From: a bacterium
GTDB lineage: Bacteria; B130-G9
Reading direction: 5' to 3'
Assembly: GCA_035527515.1 (NCBI GenBank)
Contig: DATLAJ010000015.1
Span: 1 to 43,018, forward strand
DNA: 43,018 bases
How positions within the stretch are numbered: position 1 is the stretch's first letter; each line of letters starts with the position of its first letter. Shown in pieces: positions 29,101 through 36,222 of this stretch. Made by a program: the position numbers and the translations under genes. The notes under the pieces were generated by a model. It was not told the origin of the DNA. It worked only from the letters and a program-made list of their open reading frames with translations, and did not search any database.

Positions 29101-29236
29101 GGGCGAGATGATGATAATTACCAGCCTCTTGCTCGGGGACCGAACTGGCGAAAGATCGAAAATCGGCAACTGGTATAGACACGACGGCACCTCCTGGAAG
29201 AAGCTGAGCGGAGAAGAGATGAGGATCTGGCTTTGA
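26159..29236 (+). CDS. TPR-array protein with C-terminal carbon-nitrogen hydrolase (nitrilase-like) domain
   Basis: This is a 1025-residue cytoplasmic fusion. Residues about 30-545 are around 15 tandem 34-residue TPRs of the NKGVALHNLGRYEEALAAFD type, an extended protein- or peptide-binding superhelix. A basic linker of about 200 residues follows. From about 745 comes a CN-hydrolase domain with VRVCVVQLDF and the complete triad: Glu795 in CFPELSF, Lys842 in YPYAKCHPS and Cys877 in VAICRDF. Such enzymes split amides or nitriles. No signal peptide or membrane segment is seen. The GTG start has CGGGAG eight bases before it, and a leader mini-ORF lies upstream. hicB starts 19 bases after its stop, so they share a transcript. 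A TPR sensor controlling an amidase effector is one reading; function is unknown. Confidence 0.85.
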   Translation: MARTKGKEDKITDMARLVREGAVEERLNLAGADDVQALISLGWQLNSEGAHDLADRVFTRATELSPDLAEAWLGRGVALGNLGRHEEALAGFHKASELDPNDPKAPYGKGLALAKLGRYEGALAPYDKALRLDPNNAKARYRKGLALAKLGRYEEALAALDEALKVDPNLEEAWCNKAAALGILGRYEQALAAVDKALELDPNDAKAWSNKGNALNNLGRHEDALAAHHKALELDPNDAKAWCNKGVGLGNLGRHEDALSAFDKALQVDRNLAEAWYNKGTTLHSLGRDQHALLAFDNALQLDPNNAKAWSNKGVALHNLGRYEDALAAHGKALELDRNDAKGWSNKGIALGNLGRYEEALGAHDKALQLDPNLAEAWYNKAVALHNVGGYEEALAAFHKALQLDPNLADARHNKGVTLEKLGRYEDALAASDEALELDPNDGKAWYGKGVALHNLGRYEEALAAFDRALQLDPNDAKALFNKGVALHNLGRYEEALAAYDKALELDPNLADARYNKGVALGSTHQYREAEGCFSRAASAYQERGERGNARDATRQARLARNGHQLMEMLHPVDEDFMASLKTPSLAELAHRAASCVTAINGVGRAFRRKRIPGDAGSLLRSKQACFGALLDAVSFRKLKAKALGKAKAVFKEQGLVEFVFALEDIRALGHKLEMYRPGPVERIPEKEQRALLMSLRGVQMLDGDLSREMMATFNGEPRPAEPSALKERVEIKSVYIADRQANWVRVCVVQLDFEVTRTFPYVLTDKCKRGLKKKVLDSLQTAAEEKVNVICFPELSFAGEWIEEVKLMSGDMLVVCGTYYDANRRNVCEIVIGGKSYPYAKCHPSVLEDKAPFDMVPGRTIPLFQTRFGKVLVAICRDFNDELHQISELEPDLVLSPRWDPDRDHHFQQLASIGIAKSDSSRSRTFTLFANPVEVETITRKGGGGGSCIIGSDLPYSNDFYIQNGFRPKDGVEHKLFEAKGEMMIITSLLLGDRTGERSKIGNWYRHDGTSWKKLSGEEMRIWL
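26360..27720 (+). repeat. Tandem 102-bp DNA repeats encoding the TPR array
   Basis: About 13 consecutive units of 102 bases (34 codons) are nearly identical at DNA level. They reuse blocks such as AAGGCTTTGGAGCTCGACC and AACAAGGGCGTTGCACT. Identity beyond what protein selection needs implies recent duplication or gene conversion. Unit number may vary between strains or be miscounted in assembly. Confidence 0.9.
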
Positions 29237-29255
29237 GGCGAAGACAGGTTGAGAG

Positions 29256-29459
29256 ATGAAGATCAAAGTCGTAGTGCATGAGGCGGAGGAGGGCGGGTTC
29301 TGGGCGGAGGTTCCAGCGATTCCCGGATGCGCAACCCAGGGCGAGACGCTCGAAGACTTGCTGAGCAACGTTCGGGAGGCGATCGAGGGCTGCCTGTCGG
29401 TAGAGGTTGAGGCGCCAGTTTCCGAGGCGAGTGCCCGAGCTGTTGAAATCGCCCTATGA
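29256..29459 (+). CDS. hicB: HicB-family antitoxin (orphan)
   Basis: The 67-residue product is the short HicB type, an RNase-H-like partial fold without an added DNA-binding tail. Landmarks are KVVVHEAEEGGFWAEVPAIPGC and ETLEDLLSNVREAIEGCL. It would neutralise a HicA mRNA interferase. The gene sits 19 bases behind the TPR-nitrilase gene. It ends in a four-base ATGA overlap with a hicA start, the normal hicB-hicA arrangement, but that hicA is only ten codons long. The antitoxin itself looks complete. It may be a relic, or may protect against HicA from elsewhere in the genome. Confidence 0.87.
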   Translation: MKIKVVVHEAEEGGFWAEVPAIPGCATQGETLEDLLSNVREAIEGCLSVEVEAPVSEASARAVEIAL

Positions 29460-29488
29460 AGGCGGCATCGGGCAAGGATCTATCCTAG
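29456..29488 (+). pseudogene. hicA: hicA toxin remnant (first 10 codons)
   Basis: The ATG overlapping the hicB stop opens MKAASGKDLS and then TAG. MKAxSGKDL is the typical start of HicA toxins, which run to about 60-80 residues with a central catalytic His. Here the sequence breaks off and the end of cysteine synthase begins three bases later on the other strand. The toxin was therefore removed by a deletion or rearrangement with its junction near 29482-29490. Confidence 0.75.
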
Positions 29489-29490
29489 GC

Positions 29491-30405
29491 TCACGAAAAC
29501 AGCCCCTCCACGCTCAAATATCTTTGGCCGGTGTCCGCGAAGACGCACACGATCAGTTTGCCTTCGTTCTTCGGACGCTTGGCGACCTCAAGCGCGGCGT
29601 GGGCGACTGCGCCGGATGAGATGCCGACCAGGACGCCCTCCTTGCGAGCAATTGCGCGGCAGGACTCGAAGGCCTCCTGTTCGCTCACCAAGTAGATCTC
29701 ATCTATGATGTCCCGGTCCAGCGTCTCAGGAAAAAAGCCCGGCGCTGTGCCCATCATCCGGTGAGGCCGGAATAGCCCCTGCGAGATGTAGGGCGATTCC
29801 TTTGGCTCGACGGCGATGAGCTGCACATTCTCCTTCCTCTCCTTCAGATAGCGCCCTGCTCCACATATCGTCCCGCCGGTCCCCAGTCCCGCGACCAGGA
29901 TATCGACTCGGCCATCGGTGTCCGCCCAAATCTCAGGCCCCGTGTTCTCATAGTGCGCCTTGGGGTTGGACGGGTTGACGTGCTGGCCAACGTAGAAGTA
30001 CTCGGGATGCTCCGCGAGCATCTCCTTGAGCTTGCGCCTCGCCCCCTCAGTGCCCTGCGAGGCAGGCGTCAGAATCAGTTCGGCGCCGAACGCCTTGAGC
30101 ACCTTTCGACGCTCCAGGCTCTGGATTTCGGACATGACCAGGATGGCTCTGTAGCCCTTGATGGCGGCAATGAAAGCCACAGCCATTCCGGTATTACCGC
30201 TCGTCATCTCGATCAGGACGTCGCCGGGCTTAAGAAGCCCCGCTCGCTCGGCGTCCTCGATGATCTGAAGCACCGGCCGGTCTTTGATGCTCAGCGGATT
30301 CATGAACTCGCATTTGGCGTATATCTCGTGCTCCGGAGCCAGGCGAGCAAGTTGCAGAAGAGGCGTTTTGCCGATCAATTCCAGAATGCTGCGATGGCAT
30401 CTCAT
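29491..30405 (-). CDS. cysK: Cysteine synthase family, PLP-dependent
   Basis: This fold-type II PLP enzyme of 304 residues forms cysteine from O-acetylserine (or O-phosphoserine) and sulfide. The PLP lysine is in NPLSIKDRP near residue 42. The substrate loop is EMTSGNTGM, the phosphate-binding loop is GLGTGGT near 175, and GISSGA near 262 is the cysteine-synthase signature. It ends DTGQRYLSVEGLFS, like CysK. The ATG has AGGGA six bases upstream. CysK and CysM cannot be told apart safely, and related beta-replacement enzymes (for example cystathionine beta-synthase) remain possible. It converges on the truncated hicA and diverges from the MEMO1 gene. Confidence 0.9.
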   Translation of the reverse strand: MRCHRSILELIGKTPLLQLARLAPEHEIYAKCEFMNPLSIKDRPVLQIIEDAERAGLLKPGDVLIEMTSGNTGMAVAFIAAIKGYRAILVMSEIQSLERRKVLKAFGAELILTPASQGTEGARRKLKEMLAEHPEYFYVGQHVNPSNPKAHYENTGPEIWADTDGRVDILVAGLGTGGTICGAGRYLKERKENVQLIAVEPKESPYISQGLFRPHRMMGTAPGFFPETLDRDIIDEIYLVSEQEAFESCRAIARKEGVLVGISSGAVAHAALEVAKRPKNEGKLIVCVFADTGQRYLSVEGLFS

Positions 30406-30563
30406 AGAATTTCCCTAGTTGATAGCATATCTTGAAGCTAAAATAGTACTGTAAGAGAACAGGTCGAGACTAACACGCATGGGTTGTCAAGTGGTAGATG
30501 CCAAACACCCATGTCAGACGGTATATATAAACGATAATTGAAGACTAATCGAGGAGTAGGCCT
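30406..30563. promoter_or_regulatory. Divergent promoter region, cysK / MEMO1 gene
   Basis: The 158-base gap is AT-richer than its surroundings and must serve both genes. On the plus strand a TATATATAAA box (30522-30531) is a good -10 candidate. The inverted repeat CATGGGT (30478-30484) and ACCCATG (30507-30513) just upstream could be a regulator site. GAGGAG (30551-30556) is the ribosome site for the TTG start. Confidence 0.4.
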
Positions 30564-31778
30564 TTGGAATATCCGAAGTTGAGGGCGGTTGAGGCGTTTC
30601 CTGTGGAACAGGAGGGCCAGCGGCTGATGTGCCTGCGGGACCCGGCGAACATGGCCCGGGATGTCGTGTTGCTCTCGCCCGAGGCTTTCAACATAGTGCG
30701 GATGTTTGACGGCTCAAACTCGGTCGTTGACATCCAGGCGGCCTACATGCGCCGCACTGGGAGCCTTCTTTACAGCGACAAGGTCAAAGAGCTCGTTAAG
30801 AGGCTGGACGAGGCGCACATGCTGCAAAGCGCCTCGTTTGAGCTGTATAAGAATGGCGTTGAGGACGAGTTCATCGCGGCCGAGGTGCGGAGGAGCTTTC
30901 ATGCGGGGAGGAGCTATCCCGCCGATGCCGAGGGAGTTGAATGCATGTTGTCGAGCGTCTTCCTGGGAGAGGGCGGCCCCGGGGAGATACCGAAGATCGG
31001 CGCCGGCGAGCGCCTCAAGGGCGCTGTTCTGCCGCACATCGACCTCGAGCGAGGCGGGCGGTGCTACGCCAGGGGCTGGCATGCGGCGGCGGCCGGCTGT
31101 CGGGCGAGGCGGTTTATCGTGATTGGGACCGGGCATTTCGACCTCAAGTTGCCGCTGGCGCTGACGAGGAAGGATTTCGAGACGCCGCTTGGGCTGGTGC
31201 GGACGGACAAGGCCTTCGTTGACGAGTTGGCCCAGAAGGTTGGCCCGAGGGCGTTTGAGGGCGAGATTTCGCATCGCACGGAGCACTCGATAGAGTTCCA
31301 GCTGCTGTTCATTCAATACCTGTTCGGGCCGGACATTGAGGTCGTGCCGGTGCTTGCGATAGCACGTCAGGAGCCCGCCTGGGCCGAGCGTGCTTTTATC
31401 AGCCCGCTGGCTGCGGACTTCGTCTCAGCGACGAGGCAGCTGATTGACGAGGCGCCGGGCGAGACCTTCGTCGTAGCGAGCGCGGACCTGGCGCACGTTG
31501 GGCCGAGATTCGGGGACGACATGGTAGTTGAGATCACAGAGGAGTCGGCCGAGCTCACGAAGCAGAAGGATTTGGAGCTCTTGAGGCTGCTTGAGAAGCC
31601 CGACATTGCGGCTTTTGCGAACCAGGTCCAGTCAGACGGTAACGCGCGGCACATCTGCGGGTTCATGCCGATCCTGCTCTCGGCGGCGATAACGGGCGGC
31701 AGTTTCAGGCTGATCGACTACTCGCAGGCGTTCGACCCGATGGGCACGGTAACGTTCGCCAGCATGGTGATTGACTGA
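30564..31778 (+). CDS. amrB: AmmeMemoRadiSam system protein B (MEMO1 family)
   Basis: This 404-residue protein has two parts. Residues about 1-95 are PqqD-like, with DPANMARDVVLLSPEAFN, MFDGSNSVVDIQAAYM and KVKELVKRLDEAHML. The rest is the MEMO fold related to extradiol dioxygenases, with IGTGHFDL, the HRTEHSIEFQLLFIQY block, VVASADLAHVG and RHICGFMPI, supplying metal-site histidines. The AmmeMemoRadiSam modules (A, B and radical SAM) act together, but neither the AMMECR1 nor the radical SAM gene is in view. The start is a TTG seven bases after GAGGAG, which fits the PKLRAVEAFPVE opening usual for this variant. Its reaction is not established. Confidence 0.85.
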   Translation: MEYPKLRAVEAFPVEQEGQRLMCLRDPANMARDVVLLSPEAFNIVRMFDGSNSVVDIQAAYMRRTGSLLYSDKVKELVKRLDEAHMLQSASFELYKNGVEDEFIAAEVRRSFHAGRSYPADAEGVECMLSSVFLGEGGPGEIPKIGAGERLKGAVLPHIDLERGGRCYARGWHAAAAGCRARRFIVIGTGHFDLKLPLALTRKDFETPLGLVRTDKAFVDELAQKVGPRAFEGEISHRTEHSIEFQLLFIQYLFGPDIEVVPVLAIARQEPAWAERAFISPLAADFVSATRQLIDEAPGETFVVASADLAHVGPRFGDDMVVEITEESAELTKQKDLELLRLLEKPDIAAFANQVQSDGNARHICGFMPILLSAAITGGSFRLIDYSQAFDPMGTVTFASMVID

Positions 31779-31959
31779 GCTCGGCGGGATGCCCGGCGCG
31801 GTCAGGACCATCTAAACAAGCGATGTCTCAACAGGCGCTGCCCGCCGAGACCAACCCAGGCCTGGCAACACGAGCAATCTTATTCTGCCAACAGCCGGTC
31901 TTCAGAGCAGCCTGGTGGGGTACTTCACGTGTTGTCGGATGGGCTGTAATGCTCCAACG

Positions 31960-34176
31960 TTATGGGAGAGCAACGCAACGCGCTATATCCTTTGTCCGTA
32001 AGGAGACGAAGATGGATTCCGATGCGGCAGGCCTTGACGAATCTAAGATCAGCGCGTGGCCCGTCTCCGCCGCAACCTCCAGCGGGATTTCGCTGATTAG
32101 ACCTTTGGTCTGGACGAGAGTCGCCTCTCGAATAGGGAGAATCTCATCTCCGGCCAAGACCGTTGCGCGGACCTCGCCTATATCCCCGGCCAAGAGCCAC
32201 TGCGGCTGCCGATCAAGGCGAACAGTCGCTTTTGTGCCTTGAATCTGAGCGGGCGCCTCGAGAGAAACGGTAGCGCGATTTGATTCAAACTCAAACCGGA
32301 CGATTGCCTGTTTTGCGGGCGTCGTGAGCCAGAAGGTGGCTTCGTCAACTAGCATAGAATCTACTTTGGGATTGAGGAGGAATGTCGTAGGACCCAGGCC
32401 GGCCATCCTGCTGTATATCACGTCAGAGGATAACTCATCGTACGATCTCTGCCGTCTGACGATACGGTCAGCAAGTTGTGCGTCCACGACGGCCCTTTGG
32501 CCATCAAACCAAAAGGCCAGCACGGTCGTACCGGTTGGGACCCTCTGATACTGAAGCTCTCGGACCCATTCCTCAAAGACACACATACCTACGTTGTTCT
32601 TGCCATACTCGCCGGGCAGGGACCCTATCATGTATGGAGTGCGAGAGCCTCTCTCGTCAAGCGAAGGCTTCTTGCCGGGCACGATGAGTATCAGAGTATT
32701 GTCCGCCATCTCCGGTTGAGCCGATATAACTGCCTTTGGAAGCCGCGCGACCCTGTCCGAATGCGCAGTAAAGACTGCGAGCGCGTTGGAGAAGCCGGCA
32801 ACATACCAACCGAGTATTGTTAGGGCGAGTCCCGCAGATAGGAATCTCAGCGGCGTCTGGGAGAGTCTCGGCAGAAGGCTTTTAGAAACGGCGCACCTGA
32901 GGATAACAGCAATTGCCGCCATTTGTGCAGCGTAGAACCTCAAATGATGCGTCAAGCCACTACCACCAAACATCTCACCCCAGCCTATCCTGCACAACTC
33001 AAATACCCAATACACTATTGAGACCACGATCACCCAGTCCAGACCTGAAATGAGAAGCGATCTTGGCCCGGATTGTCTCTTGGTGTCGAGCGCGCCTCCC
33101 AAGCAGAAGACTAGGAGATAACCCAGCACGCCCGCTGCACCAAACGAGGCAAGAAAGACGCGGTGAAAGCCTCCACAGCCGACTTGCTCGGGATAGCTAA
33201 GCGCCGGGGTAATTACGATCCACAGCAGAATAAATAAGGTAAACCGCCAATTCGCTCTGAAACCGAAGTAAAGCAGGAACAGCGCGGCCAGGCAAAGCAC
33301 CGGGGAGAGCTGAAGAGGACATACGGTTGCGTAAACTATTGAGGCCAGCCTTCCCGTCACCATTGCTGCTGTCAGGTTCTGGATGTTCTGCAAATACATA
33401 CCCTCGGCAGGGCTGCGCAGACCCAAGACGATCAGCACATAGAATCTGATGACTATGTAGGTCCCGGAAAGAACCCACAGCGGAAGATGCAACCTGATCA
33501 GCCGCCTCTTGACAGCACCAGCGCCCAGCCGCGTGCCCCAGAGCAGCTCATAGACAAGCAGCAAGAACGGGACGAAGAGCACATATTCATACGTGAGGAG
33601 ACCAGCCAGATACGCCAAGCACGCAACGAGAACGTTCAGCCAAGACCGCTTCCTATGGTAGCCAGGGCCTAGAAGCCAGAAAGTCAACAGCGAGAAGAAG
33701 GCCGCATTCACAGCCATATTAGGGGAAATCTCATAGATCGACTCGACGTGGCTTGGCATAACGCTAAAAAGAAGCGAACCGATGGCTCCTATTAGAAAGC
33801 TCTTTGAGAGCGCCTCCAGAATCCAAAATGCCAAGAGGCAAGTCACACAGTAGATCGCGATGTTGTTCGCTCTGGGGATCAACGGGTCGGTCCCAAAGAG
33901 CTTGTATTCAACTGCGGGGATTATCCTAGTTAGTGGCCTGTAGAACTCCGGCCGCCTGCCCTCATACTGCGCGGTTATGTAGCCACTTATCTTCTGCCAA
34001 GTCTGGGGTCTGAAGTCCGACCACGCGGCGCCAACATAGTATGCTCGAAGCCCTGAGATGCTCAGAGCCAACGGCAACAGAACTAGCACAACGACGAACC
34101 ACTGCCTTACCCTTGGATTCTGGCACAGCACGTGGTCCGGCCAGAGTTGCACTTGGTTCACCCAGACCTCCACCAA
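31960..34176 (-). CDS. Polytopic membrane protein, GT-C glycosyltransferase-like
   Basis: The 738-residue protein has a short N-terminal tail, about 10-12 hydrophobic segments up to residue 470 or so, and a 250-residue extracytoplasmic C-terminal domain. The first outer loop contains the acidic GAAWSDFRPQTWQ, and FYRPLTRIIPAVEYKLFG follows. A later loop has MPSHVESIYEISPNM; a layout of H-x-E-x-(I/V) loops is typical of GT39/TMTC-type enzymes that use lipid-linked sugars. The C-terminal part contains LILIVPGKKPSLDERG and looks beta-rich. The true start is uncertain: TTG at 34176, GTG at 34173 and GTG at 34131 are possible and none has a clear ribosome site. A family-level call only. Confidence 0.72.
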   Translation of the reverse strand: MVEVWVNQVQLWPDHVLCQNPRVRQWFVVVLVLLPLALSISGLRAYYVGAAWSDFRPQTWQKISGYITAQYEGRRPEFYRPLTRIIPAVEYKLFGTDPLIPRANNIAIYCVTCLLAFWILEALSKSFLIGAIGSLLFSVMPSHVESIYEISPNMAVNAAFFSLLTFWLLGPGYHRKRSWLNVLVACLAYLAGLLTYEYVLFVPFLLLVYELLWGTRLGAGAVKRRLIRLHLPLWVLSGTYIVIRFYVLIVLGLRSPAEGMYLQNIQNLTAAMVTGRLASIVYATVCPLQLSPVLCLAALFLLYFGFRANWRFTLFILLWIVITPALSYPEQVGCGGFHRVFLASFGAAGVLGYLLVFCLGGALDTKRQSGPRSLLISGLDWVIVVSIVYWVFELCRIGWGEMFGGSGLTHHLRFYAAQMAAIAVILRCAVSKSLLPRLSQTPLRFLSAGLALTILGWYVAGFSNALAVFTAHSDRVARLPKAVISAQPEMADNTLILIVPGKKPSLDERGSRTPYMIGSLPGEYGKNNVGMCVFEEWVRELQYQRVPTGTTVLAFWFDGQRAVVDAQLADRIVRRQRSYDELSSDVIYSRMAGLGPTTFLLNPKVDSMLVDEATFWLTTPAKQAIVRFEFESNRATVSLEAPAQIQGTKATVRLDRQPQWLLAGDIGEVRATVLAGDEILPIREATLVQTKGLISEIPLEVAAETGHALILDSSRPAASESIFVSLRTKDIARCVALP

Positions 34177-34393
34177 CTTATCAACCGCACAGTTTTGCCC
34201 CTGGTAGGCCGATCAGAGTATTGGTTTTGGGGCAGCACGTTGTCAAGCAGTTCACGCGACCGGTCTTCGCGGCGCCCTCAGACTGGTCCGATCGGCGAGG
34301 GCTCTGTGACCTTCGTCCGACTTACCTCAATCTGCGTCTCTCTGCGTAATCGTCCGACTCCATAGGCTATGGCCGACGGCTGTCTGCGGACAA

Positions 34394-35344
34394 TCACCCT
34401 GCCCGTAGCACAGCGAGCGCGGCGAGCATGTCCTCCGGCAGCGGCGCCTCGAACTCAACCCAGTTGCCGGTCTGCGGATGCTCGAAGCCGAGTCGCGAGG
34501 CGTGGAGCGCCTGGCGCATCATGCCGAACGTTGGGCGCTTCAACATAGACCTTCCGCCGTATTGCTTGTCCGCGACGACGGGGTGACCGACTGCGGAGAG
34601 GTGAACGCGGATCTGGTGTGTTCTTCCGGTCGCTGGGCTGACCTTAACCAGCGTTGCGGCATCAAATCGCTCCAGCGTCTCTACAAGCGTGAATGACGGT
34701 CTGCCCTGGCCAGCTCTGGCCGTCATAAGCTTCCGATTGTGGGGGCTCCTCGTAACGGGCAGGTCGATCTCTTTGCGCTCGGTAACGGCAGTCCCATGAA
34801 CAAGCGCAAGGTATTGCTTCTTGATCTCGCGCTGCTCAAATTTCTTCATCAGGTCAATGTGGGCCTCATCTGTTTTGGCGATGACCATGACACCCGAGGT
34901 CTCCCTATCGAGTCTGTGAACAATGCCTCGGCGCATCGGCCCGCCGACCGTTGAAAGGCTCTTAATGCGGTACAAGAGCCCATTTACGAGGGTTCCAGAG
35001 AGCATCGTCTCGGTGCAGTGAACGACGAGGCCTGCCGGCTTGTTGACGATTGCCAGCGCCTCATCTTCGTGGATGATGTCGAAGTCAATGGGCTCGGGGA
35101 GCACGCGTTCGCCAGATGGCGGCGGAAGATGCAGCTCGATACGGTCGCCAAGTTCGACCCAGTAGCTTGGCTTGGTGGTTTTTCCATTGACGAGGACATT
35201 ACCCTCGCGGATCAGTTTGCCTATTCGTGTGCGAGATATGCCAGGCAGTCTCTGTGCAACAAAGACGTCCAGCCGCCGGCCCTCCTCATCAGCGGTGATG
35301 GCCCGGCTCAGCTCGCTCAGCTCGTCATTTTCTCCAGCATCCAT
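34394..35344 (-). CDS. rluD: RluA-family 23S rRNA pseudouridine synthase (RluD-like)
   Basis: The enzyme isomerises uridine to pseudouridine in rRNA. An N-terminal S4 RNA-binding domain (about 22-80, RLDVFVAQRLPGISRTR) is followed by the catalytic domain. It has NKPAGLVVH at about 101-109, the active-site HRLDRETSG at about 143-151 (Asp146), and SPATGRTHQIRVHLSAVGHP near 235. The 316 residues match RluD. The ATG shares one base with the lgt stop (TAATG), so it is translated from the lgt transcript. Within RluA the target site (helix 69 for RluD) is an assumption. All key residues are present. Confidence 0.93.
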   Translation of the reverse strand: MDAGENDELSELSRAITADEEGRRLDVFVAQRLPGISRTRIGKLIREGNVLVNGKTTKPSYWVELGDRIELHLPPPSGERVLPEPIDFDIIHEDEALAIVNKPAGLVVHCTETMLSGTLVNGLLYRIKSLSTVGGPMRRGIVHRLDRETSGVMVIAKTDEAHIDLMKKFEQREIKKQYLALVHGTAVTERKEIDLPVTRSPHNRKLMTARAGQGRPSFTLVETLERFDAATLVKVSPATGRTHQIRVHLSAVGHPVVADKQYGGRSMLKRPTFGMMRQALHASRLGFEHPQTGNWVEFEAPLPEDMLAALAVLRAG

Positions 35345-36135
35345 TATGTTGACCTCATAGCCATCCTCCGGAGCAAACGATATGCAATTGCGGCGGCGGC
35401 GGCGGCGATTACAGCGATGAACTGCGACGTGGAAGGCTGCCAGGACAGTATCGAGACCGAGCCTCTGGGGTCGCCCCTGAAGAACTCTGTGATGAACCTG
35501 CCCACCGAGTAGAGCATAACGTAAGAGAGGAATATCTGGCCATTAAACTTCTTTTTGTTGTAGATAAGGATCAGTATGATGAAATTGATCAGGTTAGCCG
35601 CAGAGTTGTAAACCTGCGTGGGGTGAATCGGGATGTGAAGCGGCGTGCCGAACATCCTGTGTGAGTATTCGTTGGTGAAAACAACGCCCAGGGAACAGCT
35701 TGTGGGGCGGCCATAGCAGCAGCCAGCCATGAAGCACCCGCCGAGGCGCCCGATCGCCACGCCGATCGCCATAGAAGGAGAGAGGATGTCAGCGCTTTTG
35801 AGAAAACCCATCCTGTAATGCCTCGTATAGAGCCAGGCCACAAGTGCGCCGACGATTGGCCCGCCCCACCAAACACCCCCGAGGCGCCAGACGGATAGCA
35901 GCGCCTCGGGATTTCTCGAGTAGTAACCGAAGTCGACTAGGAGCAGGAGAAGTTTAGCGCCCAGAATGCCCCCCAGAATAACCCAAATACACAGGTTAAA
36001 CACACGCTCTGGATTGGCGCCTGTTTCCTTGGCCCGCCGATAGGCCAAGAATATCGCGACCGCGAAAGCAATGCTCAACGCGACACCATAGGTGCCGATA
36101 TTGAACTCGCCTATCTTAAAGAGAACCGGATGCAT
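35344..36135 (-). CDS. lgt: Prolipoprotein diacylglyceryl transferase
   Basis: Lgt moves diacylglycerol from phosphatidylglycerol to the lipobox cysteine of prolipoproteins in the inner membrane. Seven or so transmembrane segments are visible. The family core is GRLGGCFMAGCCYGRPTSCS (about 146-165), the double-Cys form seen in several diderm lineages. HIPIHPTQVYNS and GRFITEFFRGD near the end carry conserved His and Arg/Glu residues. I place the start at the ATG at 36135, nine bases after GAGGTG. The open frame runs four codons further to a GTG at 36147. It is co-transcribed with rluD, and the gene upstream encodes a lipoprotein, a likely substrate. Confidence 0.94.
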   Translation of the reverse strand: MHPVLFKIGEFNIGTYGVALSIAFAVAIFLAYRRAKETGANPERVFNLCIWVILGGILGAKLLLLLVDFGYYSRNPEALLSVWRLGGVWWGGPIVGALVAWLYTRHYRMGFLKSADILSPSMAIGVAIGRLGGCFMAGCCYGRPTSCSLGVVFTNEYSHRMFGTPLHIPIHPTQVYNSAANLINFIILILIYNKKKFNGQIFLSYVMLYSVGRFITEFFRGDPRGSVSILSWQPSTSQFIAVIAAAAAAIAYRLLRRMAMRST

Positions 36136-36222
36136 CGGCCCACGCACCTCAAATCATGAGGAGAAAAATGAGTTCTCAAATTGCGCAGGTTAGACGGGCT
36201 GAGTCAAAGAGCTCAAGCGAAT

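Noticed and set aside
31780-31849. Terminator from the CTCGGCGGG / CCCGCCGAG inverted repeat after the MEMO1 gene
   Set aside because: The arms pair perfectly, but the 52-base loop and lack of a T-run make it a poor terminator; it may be chance or a remnant element.
34177-34393. Gene in the gap between the membrane glycosyltransferase-like gene and rluD
   Set aside because: Only short open frames without ribosome sites or protein-like composition are found on either strand.
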